Source: a virus. Taken from it: 48,030 nt of DNA. Under the pieces are notes generated by a model that did no database searches, was not told where the DNA came from, and saw nothing but the letters and a program-made list of their open reading frames with translations. A program made the position numbers and the translations under genes. Position 1 is the first letter of the stretch, and every line of letters starts with the position of its first letter. Below, piece by piece: positions 17,186 to 23,814 of this stretch. The stretch covers positions 1 to 48,030 of IMG/VR virus record IMGVR_UViG_3300045051_001294; one strand, given 5' to 3'.

Positions 17186-17853
17186 AACTGGTGCATCAGT
17201 CTCACGAAATACTGCACCCCTTTAGCGCTGTGCCCCTTGACACCAGCAATCGCGCCCGCAACGACCATGCCGCGCGCGCCATGCTTGAACGCATCGAGGC
17301 GGCTGGACGCACCTGCTACAAGTCCGAAGATCAGATAACCGAGACCAGCGCTGACGCGTTTGTCCGCAAAATCGTCAAATCCGGCCATCACTCTGTGCTG
17401 GAACACGAGGTCATACAGGTCCGATTTATTACCGACCGGGGCGTCACTCACGAGCTGGTGCGTCACCGGCTGGCGTCTTTCTCCCAGGAATCTACCCGTT
17501 ACTGCGACTACGGCGACGGGGACATCCAGTTTATCCTCCCCGTGAGGTACGAGAAATCAAAACCCGAAGCCGCATACAGCAATTGGGTTATAGGGATGGA
17601 AGAAGCGGAACGTCGCTACCTGTTATCCAGACAGCTCGGCGAATCCCCGCAAGAAGCTCGTGACCACCTCCCCAACTCACTCAAAACCGAGATCGTGGTT
17701 ACGGCCAACCTTCGGGAGTGGATGCACATTCTCGACCTACGCACCTCCAAAGCAGCTCATCCACAGATCCGGGCACTGATGCTTCCTCTCCTCGAGGAGC
17801 TGGGGGGTTACCTCCCGCAGATATTTGGGGCCCTATGGGAGACGCGCCGGTGA
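17182..17853 (+). CDS. thyX: Flavin-dependent thymidylate synthase ThyX
   Basis: 223 aa. The diagnostic RHRX7S motif is present as RHRLASFSQES (Arg94 to Ser104), followed by TRY. Other ThyX marks are GHHSVLEHE (68-76) and the C-terminal NLREWMHILDLRTSKAAHPQ. ThyX makes dTMP from dUMP using methylene-tetrahydrofolate, FAD and NADPH. The length is normal and no key residue is missing, so it is probably active. It is embedded by 4-bp overlaps in the phage early operon and so belongs to the phage. Its coding sequence looks somewhat lower in GC than its neighbours, suggesting acquisition. It would raise dTTP for replicative transposition. Confidence 0.95.
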   Translation: MKLVHQSHEILHPFSAVPLDTSNRARNDHAARAMLERIEAAGRTCYKSEDQITETSADAFVRKIVKSGHHSVLEHEVIQVRFITDRGVTHELVRHRLASFSQESTRYCDYGDGDIQFILPVRYEKSKPEAAYSNWVIGMEEAERRYLLSRQLGESPQEARDHLPNSLKTEIVVTANLREWMHILDLRTSKAAHPQIRALMLPLLEELGGYLPQIFGALWETRR

Positions 17854-18209
17854 TTCACCCCCACGATGCGCTTCGTGCGCACCTTCTGGAGGGGCTCGGC
17901 CTCGGCGATCCGCGCCGGGTCCCTCCGCTTCCCGAACTCGCGGCGACCGAGTGGTCGCCCGCGTTCGAGAGGCTTATGCGAAACCGGCTGCTCATGGGGG
18001 CGATCCGCTACGGACGCCTCGGCGAGGCGGGCAAGCCCGCTTTTGAGCGCATCCCAGACATCATCCGCCGGGCGAAAAAGTACGCCGAAGACGGCAACCT
18101 TGAGCATCTGGTGGATCTCGCCAACCTCGCGCTCTGCGAATACGTCGAGGGGCGTCACCCCCGGCGGCACTTCGCCAGCGCCGACGATGGCGAACACACG
18201 AAGGGTTGA
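17850..18209 (+). CDS. Conserved phage protein, possibly nucleotide-metabolism related
   Basis: 119 aa from a GTG at 17850 that overlaps the thyX stop (GTGA); an ATG at 17835 is the alternative. The central part (FERLMRNRLLMGAIRYGRLG) and NLEHLVDLANLALCEYVEG are all-helical, reminiscent of MazG-like or other small phage nucleotide enzymes, but I do not see a confident EEXXE-type metal site. Being next to thyX is consistent with nucleotide metabolism. The function is not established. Confidence 0.7.
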   Translation: MIHPHDALRAHLLEGLGLGDPRRVPPLPELAATEWSPAFERLMRNRLLMGAIRYGRLGEAGKPAFERIPDIIRRAKKYAEDGNLEHLVDLANLALCEYVEGRHPRRHFASADDGEHTKG

Positions 18210-18213
18210 GACG

Positions 18214-18385
18214 ATGGACGAGAACGAAAAGGTCATGACGCTGGGTGAAATGCGGGACATCCTCGCGGGGCTGCGGGGGGGGGGGTATATTCCCCGAACT
18301 CGACGACAAAACCGCCTGCGTCGTCGGCCAAGCCGTCGATGACGATGGGACGTTTTACCTCTGGGTCGAGCCGGTGACGCCATGA
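18214..18385 (+). pseudogene. Small ORF interrupted by frameshift at an 11-G tract
   Basis: From ATG 18214 the reading frame (MDENEKVMTLGEMRDILAGL) enters a run of 11 G at 18275-18285 and then stops at about 18340. In the +1 frame after the tract, the peptide FPELDDKTACVVGQAVDDDG runs to a TGA at 18383-18385 that overlaps the next ATG (18382) in the ATGA pattern used throughout this operon. With 10 G the two parts join into one protein of about 56 aa. The break may be a sequencing error, a real inactivation or slippage-based switching. Function unknown. Confidence 0.6.
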
Positions 18386-18594
18386 AAATGAGAGGAAAAT
18401 GCGTGAAGGGGCGCTACACGAGGAGCGCGGCTATGTGCCCCTATCTCGTTCCCCCGCGAGAGTGGCCCGGCTTGAGACGTGGCGACGGGGCCGGTCTTTC
18501 CGGGCCTCTCACGTGGTTTAGATGCTCCGCCCCAGGGGGATTTTATATCCGGGATCTCAAATGCTGTCCTTTGGATGTAGCCGATGGCCGGTGA
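18382..18594 (+). CDS. Hypothetical small cysteine-containing protein
   Basis: 70 aa from ATG 18382. Basic N-terminus (MKMRGKCVKGRYTRSAAMC), four further spaced residues of Cys or aromatic type, and a CC pair near the end. No family recognised. It overlaps both neighbours, by 4 bp upstream and 11 bp downstream. Confidence 0.5.
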   Translation: MKMRGKCVKGRYTRSAAMCPYLVPPREWPGLRRGDGAGLSGPLTWFRCSAPGGFYIRDLKCCPLDVADGR

Positions 18595-18778
18595 CAAGCA
18601 CTGCGGCACGTGCCGCTACTTCGGGTTTAAGGGGCTTGAGAAGCGCTGCCGCCACCCCGAGCACCCCGGCGAAATCACCGAGTGGCCGTGCTGCTGCGAA
18701 GACTGGCTCGACAGCGATTTCAAGCCCTACGGCGCGAAGACCTTCCCCGACCCCGTACCACTGGAGCAAAGGCCATGA
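18584..18778 (+). CDS. Small cysteine-rich, probable zinc-binding protein
   Basis: 64 aa. CGTCRYFG near the N-terminus, then CRHPEHPG and PCCCEDW give a cluster of seven cysteines within 36 residues, like small phage zinc-ribbon proteins. Role unknown. The stop overlaps the next ATG by 4 bp. Confidence 0.65.
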   Translation: MAGDKHCGTCRYFGFKGLEKRCRHPEHPGEITEWPCCCEDWLDSDFKPYGAKTFPDPVPLEQRP

Positions 18779-18885
18779 CGATCATGATCTCGATGGACCT
18801 CAACGGCCTGATAGGGCTGTCAACCATGCTGCTGGTCGCGGGTTTCATTCGCTACGTCTGCACGAAACTGGAGCAGAGGCCATGA
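18775..18885 (+). CDS. Very small membrane protein
   Basis: 36 aa from ATG 18775 to TGA 18883-18885. One transmembrane helix (LNGLIGLSTMLLVAGFIRYV). Overlaps both neighbours by 4 bp, which supports translation despite its size. Function unknown. Confidence 0.5.
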   Translation: MTIMISMDLNGLIGLSTMLLVAGFIRYVCTKLEQRP

Positions 18886-19118
18886 TCGACACCTTCTTGC
18901 GCGGGGCCGAATTTATAGGCCGCAGCTACCTCGTGGTAATCGGCGTCGGCGTCATCCTTCTCACGCTGCGGGCCGCGCTCGGCATCCTCTGGCTTCTGGC
19001 CACCCGCAAGGCGCGCCTGAAAGCCGCAGTGTGGCGGCAAACCCGCGAGCGCATGGAAGAAGACCAGAGCAACCGCGCGGTTGTCTACGGCGGCTTTTAC
19101 GTCTGGATAGAGCGCTGA
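18882..19118 (+). CDS. Small membrane protein
   Basis: 78 aa from ATG 18882. A hydrophobic stretch at about residues 15-41 (SYLVVIGVGVILLTLRAALG, then ILWLLA) is followed by a basic, helical tail (RKARLKAAVWRQTRERMEED). Predicted to be inserted in the inner membrane with the tail in the cytoplasm. Unrecognised family; paired with the preceding tiny membrane protein. Confidence 0.65.
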   Translation: MIDTFLRGAEFIGRSYLVVIGVGVILLTLRAALGILWLLATRKARLKAAVWRQTRERMEEDQSNRAVVYGGFYVWIER

Positions 19119-19636
19119 TGCACCTGAAATGCCCCTCTTGCGGCATCGTGGCCAGCAGCGAATTGTGGGCAAACAACGGCGACGCCGCCCCGGCCTTCGT
19201 CGCCGCGCTAAGGCTCCCCAAGGCCGTCCAGGGCGAGCTGCTCGCGTACCTCGCCCTCTTTAGGCCAGACGCCCGCGCCCTCTCGTGGGGCCGCGTGGCG
19301 TCGGTCGTCGAAGACCTTGAGGGCCTGGTCCGCGCCGGGTACGTCACCATCGATAAGCAGGTGCCGCGAAAATGCCCGCCCGAGCTATGGGCCGAGGGCA
19401 TGCGCGAAATGGTAGACCGCAAGGGCGGCCAGAAAATGCACCTCAAGAATCACAACTACCTTCGCGCCGTTGTCTACCCCAAGGCCAACGCCTACGACGC
19501 GCAGGATGAAAAGCGGCGAGAAAAGCTGCTGCAAGACGCCTCCGGGAAGGGGCGCCGCGAGCACGAGCACGAAGAGATGAGCCCCGAAAGCAAGCGCGAG
19601 TGGGAAGCCATGAAAAAGAAGCTGGGCCTGACATGA
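19118..19636 (+). CDS. Zinc-finger-containing phage protein
   Basis: 172 aa from ATG 19118. It opens with a CPSCG zinc-ribbon half-site (LKCPSCGIVASSELW). The middle holds a winged-helix-like part (WGRVASVVEDLEGLVRAGYV), followed by a highly charged C-terminal tail (GKGRREHEHEEMSPESKREW). It is probably nucleic-acid binding. Its role in the middle region is unknown to me. Confidence 0.75.
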   Translation: MHLKCPSCGIVASSELWANNGDAAPAFVAALRLPKAVQGELLAYLALFRPDARALSWGRVASVVEDLEGLVRAGYVTIDKQVPRKCPPELWAEGMREMVDRKGGQKMHLKNHNYLRAVVYPKANAYDAQDEKRREKLLQDASGKGRREHEHEEMSPESKREWEAMKKKLGLT

Positions 19637-19851
19637 CCAAAAAAGAGTGGCAGCAGTGCGGCAGCAAATTCCGTTTCAAGACCGCGCACAAGGCGCAGTG
19701 GGCGCTGGGCGAGCTTGTACGCAAGGGCAAGGCCGCGCAGGGCTCGCTGCACGTCTACGGCTGCACCTTCTGCCACGGCTTCCACGTCGGCCACAACGCC
19801 AGAAGCTGGGAAAGGGCACGGGAATGGCAAACCGCCAGCCAGTCCACATAA
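19633..19851 (+). CDS. Small zinc-finger protein
   Basis: 72 aa. The pattern KFRFKTAHKAQWALGELVRK followed by YGCTFCHGFHVGH (CXXC plus nearby His residues) is typical of small phage zinc-finger proteins. It likely binds nucleic acid. It overlaps its neighbours by 4 and 28 bp. Confidence 0.75.
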   Translation: MTKKEWQQCGSKFRFKTAHKAQWALGELVRKGKAAQGSLHVYGCTFCHGFHVGHNARSWERAREWQTASQST

Positions 19852-20171
19852 GCGCCGTGCTGCTTAGCCTTTTTCGGCTGCGCCGCAAAGGTTTCGCCCC
19901 GCCCTCTACCGAGCGCGTCGTCGCCGATCTCGGCCACGGCCAGCTGCTCGACGCCCGCTCGTGTAGGGTGGGCACCGCCCACCATTCCGACCCGCTAAAG
20001 CTCGCCTACCAGCAGGGCTACGAGCGCGGCTACCGCGACGGCTTCGCAAAGCGCCGCGAGCGCGACGCGATTCTTGTAATAGACGAACCTGGCAACGAAG
20101 CCATTAAAGAAGCATGGACTGCGGGCTGGATGGCCCGGAAAGCGCTGATGGAAGATGAAACCGCCGACTGA
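19824..20171 (+). CDS. Hypothetical protein carrying a REP-like insertion
   Basis: 115 aa from ATG 19824. Helical, with a conserved-looking centre (AYQQGYERGYRDGFAKRRER). The stretch encoding residues about 46-54 is a perfect palindromic repeat (19967-19983), which may have inserted into the gene. It overlaps the preceding and following genes. Function unknown. Confidence 0.65.
   Translation: MANRQPVHISAVLLSLFRLRRKGFAPPSTERVVADLGHGQLLDARSCRVGTAHHSDPLKLAYQQGYERGYRDGFAKRRERDAILVIDEPGNEAIKEAWTAGWMARKALMEDETAD
19967..19983. repeat. REP-like palindrome, copy 1
   Basis: GGTGGGC-ACC-GCCCACC preceded by GTAG. It is shared with the copy at 22061-22081 (TAGGGTGGGC, TTTA, GCCCACC). Such TAGGGTGGGC palindromes are dispersed in many bacterial genomes. 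This one lies inside an open reading frame without breaking it. Confidence 0.6.
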
Positions 20172-20619
20172 CCGCAACGCCATGATAGCCAAGATACACG
20201 TCGCAAAGGCGCAGCTCGGCCTCGACGACGCCGCCTACCGCGCCATGCTCAAATCCATCACCGGCAAAGAGAGCTGCGCCCAGCTGAGCGCCAGCGATTT
20301 AAGCCGCGTGCTCGATGCGGTTAAAGACAAGGGCTGGAAGCCCAAAGCCGCGAAGAAGGCAAAGAGTAAAGCGCCACTGGCCGACAGCGACCAGGCTAAA
20401 AAGATACGGGCGCTGTGGCTTCAGCTCCGCAACCTCGGCGTGCTGCGCGATTCCTCCGAAAAGGCGCTCGGCAGCTACATACACCGCATGACGGGGGTCA
20501 GCGCGCTTAACTGGCTCAGCCCCGCGCAGTGCTCCCGCGTCATCGAGGCGCTAAAGAAGTGGATAGCCCGCGTGGAAGAAGAAAGGGTGGTGGTCGATGG
20601 CCCAACCGTGGCTCTTTAA
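20155..20619 (+). CDS. gemA: GemA / Mu gp16-like regulatory protein
   Basis: 154 aa, DUF1018 (Mu gp16, GemA) family. The conserved N-terminal part MIAKIHVAKAQLGLDDAAYR is present, then LKSITGKESCAQLS; the C-terminal half has KIRALWLQLRNLGVLRDSSE and LNWLSPAQCSRVIEALKKW. In Mu, GemA affects host gene expression and DNA supercoiling. It precedes mor, as in Mu, and overlaps it by 23 bp. Confidence 0.93.
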   Translation: MKPPTDRNAMIAKIHVAKAQLGLDDAAYRAMLKSITGKESCAQLSASDLSRVLDAVKDKGWKPKAAKKAKSKAPLADSDQAKKIRALWLQLRNLGVLRDSSEKALGSYIHRMTGVSALNWLSPAQCSRVIEALKKWIARVEEERVVVDGPTVAL

Positions 20620-20995
20620 CGACCTGCCCCAGCCCGAAAGGGCCGAGGCCGAGGCCGATCTGCCCGAATCCCTGCGCTCGCTCGTCACCTCCGGCGTGAG
20701 TGAAGATACCGTGCGTCTGCTGGTGGAGAAGGCCGGGGGGCTAAGGGTAAACGTCCCGGTGATGGGCAGCCACCGGGTGGGCCAGCTCGCCGAAATGCTC
20801 GGCGAAAACGCCGCCGAGCTGAGCCGCGTCTGCGGCGGCTCAAACCTCTACGTGCCCCGCTGCACAGCGTGGCTCGCCGCCAGCCGCAACAGGGCGCTGC
20901 GCGCCGACTACGACGCCGGGGTAAGCGTCCACGAGCTGTGCCGCAAATATAAAGTCACCGAACCGACGGTGAGAAGGATTTTAGCCGATACTTGA
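20597..20995 (+). CDS. mor: Mor-family middle transcription activator
   Basis: 132 aa, close to Mu Mor (129 aa). It has a dimerisation region (about 40-95) and a C-terminal helix-turn-helix (SVHELCRKYKVTEPTVRRIL, about residues 109-130). Mor activates the middle promoter, which in Mu leads to C and then to late transcription. Only one Mor/C-family gene is present in the window, so late control may be arranged differently here. Confidence 0.93.
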   Translation: MAQPWLFNDLPQPERAEAEADLPESLRSLVTSGVSEDTVRLLVEKAGGLRVNVPVMGSHRVGQLAEMLGENAAELSRVCGGSNLYVPRCTAWLAASRNRALRADYDAGVSVHELCRKYKVTEPTVRRILADT

Positions 20996-21021
20996 CAACC
21001 CCCCGCCGTTGCTCCTATTCT
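20992..21021 (+). promoter_or_regulatory. Putative middle promoter after mor
   Basis: TTGACA (20992-20997) overlaps the mor stop, followed by an 18-bp spacer and TATTCT (21016-21021). Just downstream, GGCACC (21025-21030) and GGTGCC (21039-21044) form a hairpin near the expected transcript start. In Mu the Mor-dependent promoter sits at this same place. Confidence 0.55.
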
Positions 21022-21088
21022 GAAGGCACCTAAACTACGGTGCCGTCTCAGGTTCGCGGTTTGTTCGACGCGGAAAGGAGGGTGGCAA

Positions 21089-21130
21089 ATGGGCAAATTC
21101 AATTTAGCCCAAGTGTCTCGGATACCGTGA
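21089..21130 (+). CDS. Candidate 13-aa leader peptide
   Basis: ATG 21089 to TGA 21130 encodes MGKFNLAQVSRIP. A near-perfect AAAGGAGG ribosome site ends 8 nt before the ATG, one of the strongest in the window. Most of the ORF lies in the 5' arm of a long stem-loop, so its translation would open that structure. A role in translational attenuation of the following genes is inferred. Confidence 0.5.
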   Translation: MGKFNLAQVSRIP

Positions 21131-21180
21131 GGTCCGAGGCGGCCCGTAGCCGTAGGTACACTTGGGCTATTCATTTGCCC
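21091..21180 (+). promoter_or_regulatory. Long interrupted stem-loop in the post-mor leader
   Basis: GGGCAAAT (21091-21098) pairs with ATTTGCCC (21173-21180), and TAGCCCAAGTGT (21105-21116) pairs with ACACTTGGGCTA (21158-21169). This gives 20 bp with one asymmetric internal loop. The 41-base apical part holds a second hairpin (CTCGGA/TCCGAG). No T tract follows. ACCTAAACTACGG occurs on both sides (about 21028-21040 and 21191-21203). Confidence 0.75.
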
Positions 21181-21212
21181 AAAAACCTAAACCTAAACTA
21201 CGGAGAACAAAG

Positions 21213-21422
21213 ATGAAACTCACCGACGAAAGTCACACCCCCGCCGACATTCTCGTGCACTCTTCCTGCGTCCTCTCCATGCTTACCACCCTTCTGTCCT
21301 CGGGCGCTCCCGGAGCCGCCATCAATCTTTCCGAGGATGCCGCCAGCGGCCTCTTTTACGTGCTTGCCGCCGTGGAAGATTCGCTCTCCGATGCGCTGAC
21401 AAGGCTGGAGGTGCGCCAATGA
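21213..21422 (+). CDS. Hypothetical small helical protein
   Basis: 69 aa from ATG 21213 with a GGAG site upstream; an in-frame TTG at 21162 is unlikely. Mostly helical (VLSMLTTLLSSGAPGAAINL, then LFYVLAAVEDSLSDAL). No family is recognised. It is the first full gene after the structured leader and overlaps the antirepressor-like gene by 4 bp. Confidence 0.65.
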   Translation: MKLTDESHTPADILVHSSCVLSMLTTLLSSGAPGAAINLSEDAASGLFYVLAAVEDSLSDALTRLEVRQ

Positions 21423-22063
21423 CCGCCGCCGAGCACGCCCTTATGGCCGTCCCTTTCCACGGCAAAAAGCTCGCTATCTTCCCTCACGAGGGCCAGCCGT
21501 GGGTTGCCATGCACCCGGTTTGTAAGGCTATCGGCCTCCACATATCGAGCCAGCGTAAAAGGCTCGATGATCCAAAATTCAGTAGTGCGCGAATGCGCAC
21601 TACTGCCACAGACGGGAAAAGCTACGAAGTGTTGGCTATCCCCCTACAAAAACTCCCCGGCTGGCTCTTCTCTATCAACGCCCGTAGTGTCAAGCCCGAG
21701 GTGCGCGAGAAGCTGGAGCTTTTTCAAGAGGGGTGCTTCGGCGCGCTGTGGGATTACTGGACAAAAGGCGTGGCGGTAAAGTGCGACGCGCCCATTCCCC
21801 CGCCGCCCCCTGTCCGCCCCGGACAGGCCGAGGCCGTGCTTGCGCCGGCCAATACCGTCACCGTCCCCGTTGACGAATACATCGGCCTGCTCAAATCCCG
21901 CATCGAGGCGCTTGAAAGAGCGCCCCGGCGCAAACGCATGCCCCCCGCCGAGCGCGAAAAGATACTCGCGCTGCGCTCGCAGGGCTACCGCCCCTTCGAG
22001 ATAGCCGCGCTGGTGGGCCGCCCCGCCGCCTCCGTTAAAAACGTCCTCGACCGCAACAGGTAG
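21419..22063 (+). CDS. Antirepressor-like protein, P22_AR_N plus C-terminal HTH
   Basis: 214 aa. Residues about 8-130 match the phage antirepressor N-terminal domain (FHGKKLAIFPHEGQPWVAMH, then PVCKAIGL, and LPGWLFSINARSVKPEVREK). A proline-rich hinge lies at about 126-133. The C-terminus has a helix-turn-helix (EREKILALRSQGYRPFEIAA, then SVKNVL). It sits where Mu has gene C, between mor and the lysis gene, so it could act as antirepressor or as a late regulator. The stop codon lies inside a REP-like palindrome. Confidence 0.85.
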   Translation: MTAAEHALMAVPFHGKKLAIFPHEGQPWVAMHPVCKAIGLHISSQRKRLDDPKFSSARMRTTATDGKSYEVLAIPLQKLPGWLFSINARSVKPEVREKLELFQEGCFGALWDYWTKGVAVKCDAPIPPPPPVRPGQAEAVLAPANTVTVPVDEYIGLLKSRIEALERAPRRKRMPPAEREKILALRSQGYRPFEIAALVGRPAASVKNVLDRNR

Positions 22064-22081
22064 GGTGGGCTTTAGCCCACC
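22061..22081. repeat. REP-like palindrome, copy 2
   Basis: TAGGGTGGGC-TTTA-GCCCACC. It overlaps the stop codon of the antirepressor-like gene and matches the palindrome at 19964-19983. Confidence 0.6.
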
Positions 22082-22091
22082 AAAACCTTTC

Positions 22092-22120
22092 AAGCCCCGG
22101 CCATAAACCGGGGCTTTTTC
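22092..22120 (+). terminator. Intrinsic terminator ending the early/middle region
   Basis: AAGCCCCGG, loop CCATAAA, CCGGGGCTT followed by TTTCTTT. A strong GC stem with a T tract, lying between the antirepressor-like gene and the late lysis gene. Confidence 0.9.
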
Positions 22121-22230
22121 TTTGTCTTGCTATCGCCTGATAGGTCGCCGGGTTTCGCGCGCGCGCGTAAATTCGCGCTGTACAACGAGGGCGGCGATTA
22201 CCGCCTTACCTGCATTTTGGAGGGCGAATC
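22121..22230 (+). promoter_or_regulatory. Late promoter region (undetermined)
   Basis: A non-coding gap between the terminator and the amidase gene. It has an alternating CG run (about 22156-22167) and a GGCGG/CCGCC hairpin (22190-22205), and ends in a GGAGG ribosome site. The late promoter should lie here, but no sigma70-like pair is clear, as expected for an activator-dependent promoter. Confidence 0.4.
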
Positions 22231-22809
22231 ATGGGCAAGAAAACCATAATGCTCGACCCTGGCCACGGCGGCAAAGACCCCGGCGCGGTGGTAGAGGTAG
22301 ACGGCTTTCGCATCGTAGAGGCCAACCTCAACCTCGCCCTGGCCTTTCTCGTGCGCGAGTGCCTCTGCGTGCTTGAGCCCGGCCTCGCCGTAACCCTCAC
22401 GCGCTGCTCCGACGAAGCCACCCTCGCGCTCTCCGAGCGCTGCTTTCTGGCCAACGGCGGCGACCCCGCCCTCTTCGTCTCCATTCACTGCAACGCCGCA
22501 GAAAACACCGGGGCCAGGGGGCTTGAGGTGTGGACCACCCCCGGCGAGACCCGCGCCGATCCCGCCGCGCAGCGCATAGCCGAAAAGCTTCAGGTCGCGC
22601 ACAAGCTCCGGCCCGACCTTAGCGACGGCGATCTCGACCGCGAAGAGCGCTTCTATGTTCTCGCCCACACCCGCTGCCCCGCCGTGCTCGTCGAGTGCGG
22701 CTTTATCACCAACCCCGAAGATCAAAAGATGCTCCGCAGCTTTCAGGGGCGCGAGCAAATCGCCCAGGCTATCGCCGAGGGCATCCTCGACTGGCTGAAG
22801 GAGGCGTAA
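22231..22809 (+). CDS. Endolysin, N-acetylmuramoyl-L-alanine amidase (Amidase_3)
   Basis: 192 aa zinc amidase. The metal ligands are His12 (LDPGHGGKDPG), Glu30 (IVEANLN) and His86 (SIHCNA); the catalytic Glu is Glu155 (LVECGF). The whole protein is the catalytic domain with no signal peptide, so it needs the holin to reach the wall. It cleaves the bond between N-acetylmuramate and L-alanine. First gene of the late region, where Mu has lys. Confidence 0.93.
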   Translation: MGKKTIMLDPGHGGKDPGAVVEVDGFRIVEANLNLALAFLVRECLCVLEPGLAVTLTRCSDEATLALSERCFLANGGDPALFVSIHCNAAENTGARGLEVWTTPGETRADPAAQRIAEKLQVAHKLRPDLSDGDLDREERFYVLAHTRCPAVLVECGFITNPEDQKMLRSFQGREQIAQAIAEGILDWLKEA

Positions 22810-22812
22810 CCC

Positions 22813-23811
22813 ATGAACTGGAAAGAGATAGGCTTAAAAGTTGCGGGCTTCGGCCTGCCCGTCATAGGCACCATCCTCGGCGGCCCGGCTGGCGGCACAA
22901 TCGGCACTCTCATAGCCTCCAAGCTCGGCGTCGAGGCCACCCCCGAGGCCGTGGCCGAGGCCATAGAGAAAGACCCCGAGATCAAGCTCAAGCTGCTCGC
23001 GCTCCAGAACGACCACGAGCAGGAGATGGGCAAGCTGTATCTGGAAGCGAAAAACATCGAGAGGCTGGCCGACAAAGACTACCTCGAAGACCGCGCCAGC
23101 GCCCGCGACCGCGACGTGGCCATGCGGCAGGCGGGGCAGGCCAACAAACGCGCCGATTACATGATTATCGGCGACGTGCTGGGGCTCATAACCTGCGTCA
23201 TCGTGCTCGCGATCCTCTTCTTCCAGGGCAGCGGAGACCCGCCCGTCGGGATCACAACCGTGCTCACCACCTTCGCCACCTACTTCGGCCTTGGCCTGCG
23301 CGACGCCCACAGCTTCGAGTTCGGCTCCAGCCGCGGCTCCAAGGAAAAAGGCGAAGCCCTTCAGGAGATGGCCTACGCCGCGCCGCCTATAAAGCCCTTG
23401 CAGGGCGGCTTCGCCCGCCCCGGCCTGCTGGCCGCGCTCGCACTTCTCGCGCTTCTCCTCCCCGCCCTTTGCTTCGCCTGCTCCCCCGGCTGCTCCGAGC
23501 CGCTCGAAAGAACCATGCTCGTCTGCGAAACCGTCCAGGTGCAGGAATGCCTGGGCGGCGACGGCTCCTCGGCCTTGTACTTCTCGCCCTGGCTTATGCC
23601 TAAAGAGGAGCTTACCGGCGACGAGGTGATAGAGCTTGGCCGCGTGATAACCGCTTCGCGGGAGATGCTTCACCAGCTGCGGGTGAAGCTGGTGGCCACC
23701 CTCGGCGAGCCGACCCCGGAAGAGATAGAAGAGCTGCAAAACCTTTTCTACCAGCTTGACGCGGTGCTTGACGAAGCCCCTGCGCTGCTCTCGAAGCCGT
23801 TCGCCAAGTAG
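22813..23811 (+). CDS. 3TM holin-like protein fused to a second membrane-anchored domain
   Basis: 332 aa. The N-terminal ~175 residues resemble the 3TM holin of gene-transfer agents: a Gly-rich hydrophobic segment (VAGFGLPVIGTILGGPAGG), a charged helical part, then two spans (YMIIGDVLGLITCVIVLAIL and TTVLTTFATYFGLGLRD). A second hydrophobic, signal-like stretch follows at about 196-217 (GLLAALALLALLLPALCFAC), then a Cys-rich soluble domain and a helical C-terminus. The frame is continuous. An in-frame ATG at about 23368 could start a separate spanin-like protein. It lies just after the endolysin, so it belongs to the lysis cassette. Confidence 0.8.
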   Translation: MNWKEIGLKVAGFGLPVIGTILGGPAGGTIGTLIASKLGVEATPEAVAEAIEKDPEIKLKLLALQNDHEQEMGKLYLEAKNIERLADKDYLEDRASARDRDVAMRQAGQANKRADYMIIGDVLGLITCVIVLAILFFQGSGDPPVGITTVLTTFATYFGLGLRDAHSFEFGSSRGSKEKGEALQEMAYAAPPIKPLQGGFARPGLLAALALLALLLPALCFACSPGCSEPLERTMLVCETVQVQECLGGDGSSALYFSPWLMPKEELTGDEVIELGRVITASREMLHQLRVKLVATLGEPTPEEIEELQNLFYQLDAVLDEAPALLSKPFAK

Positions 23812-23814
23812 CCC

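Noticed and set aside
22122-22376. An ORF starting just after the terminator and overlapping the amidase
   Set aside because: It is out of frame with the amidase and covers the alternating CG run. Its Arg-rich translation is typical of a shadow frame.
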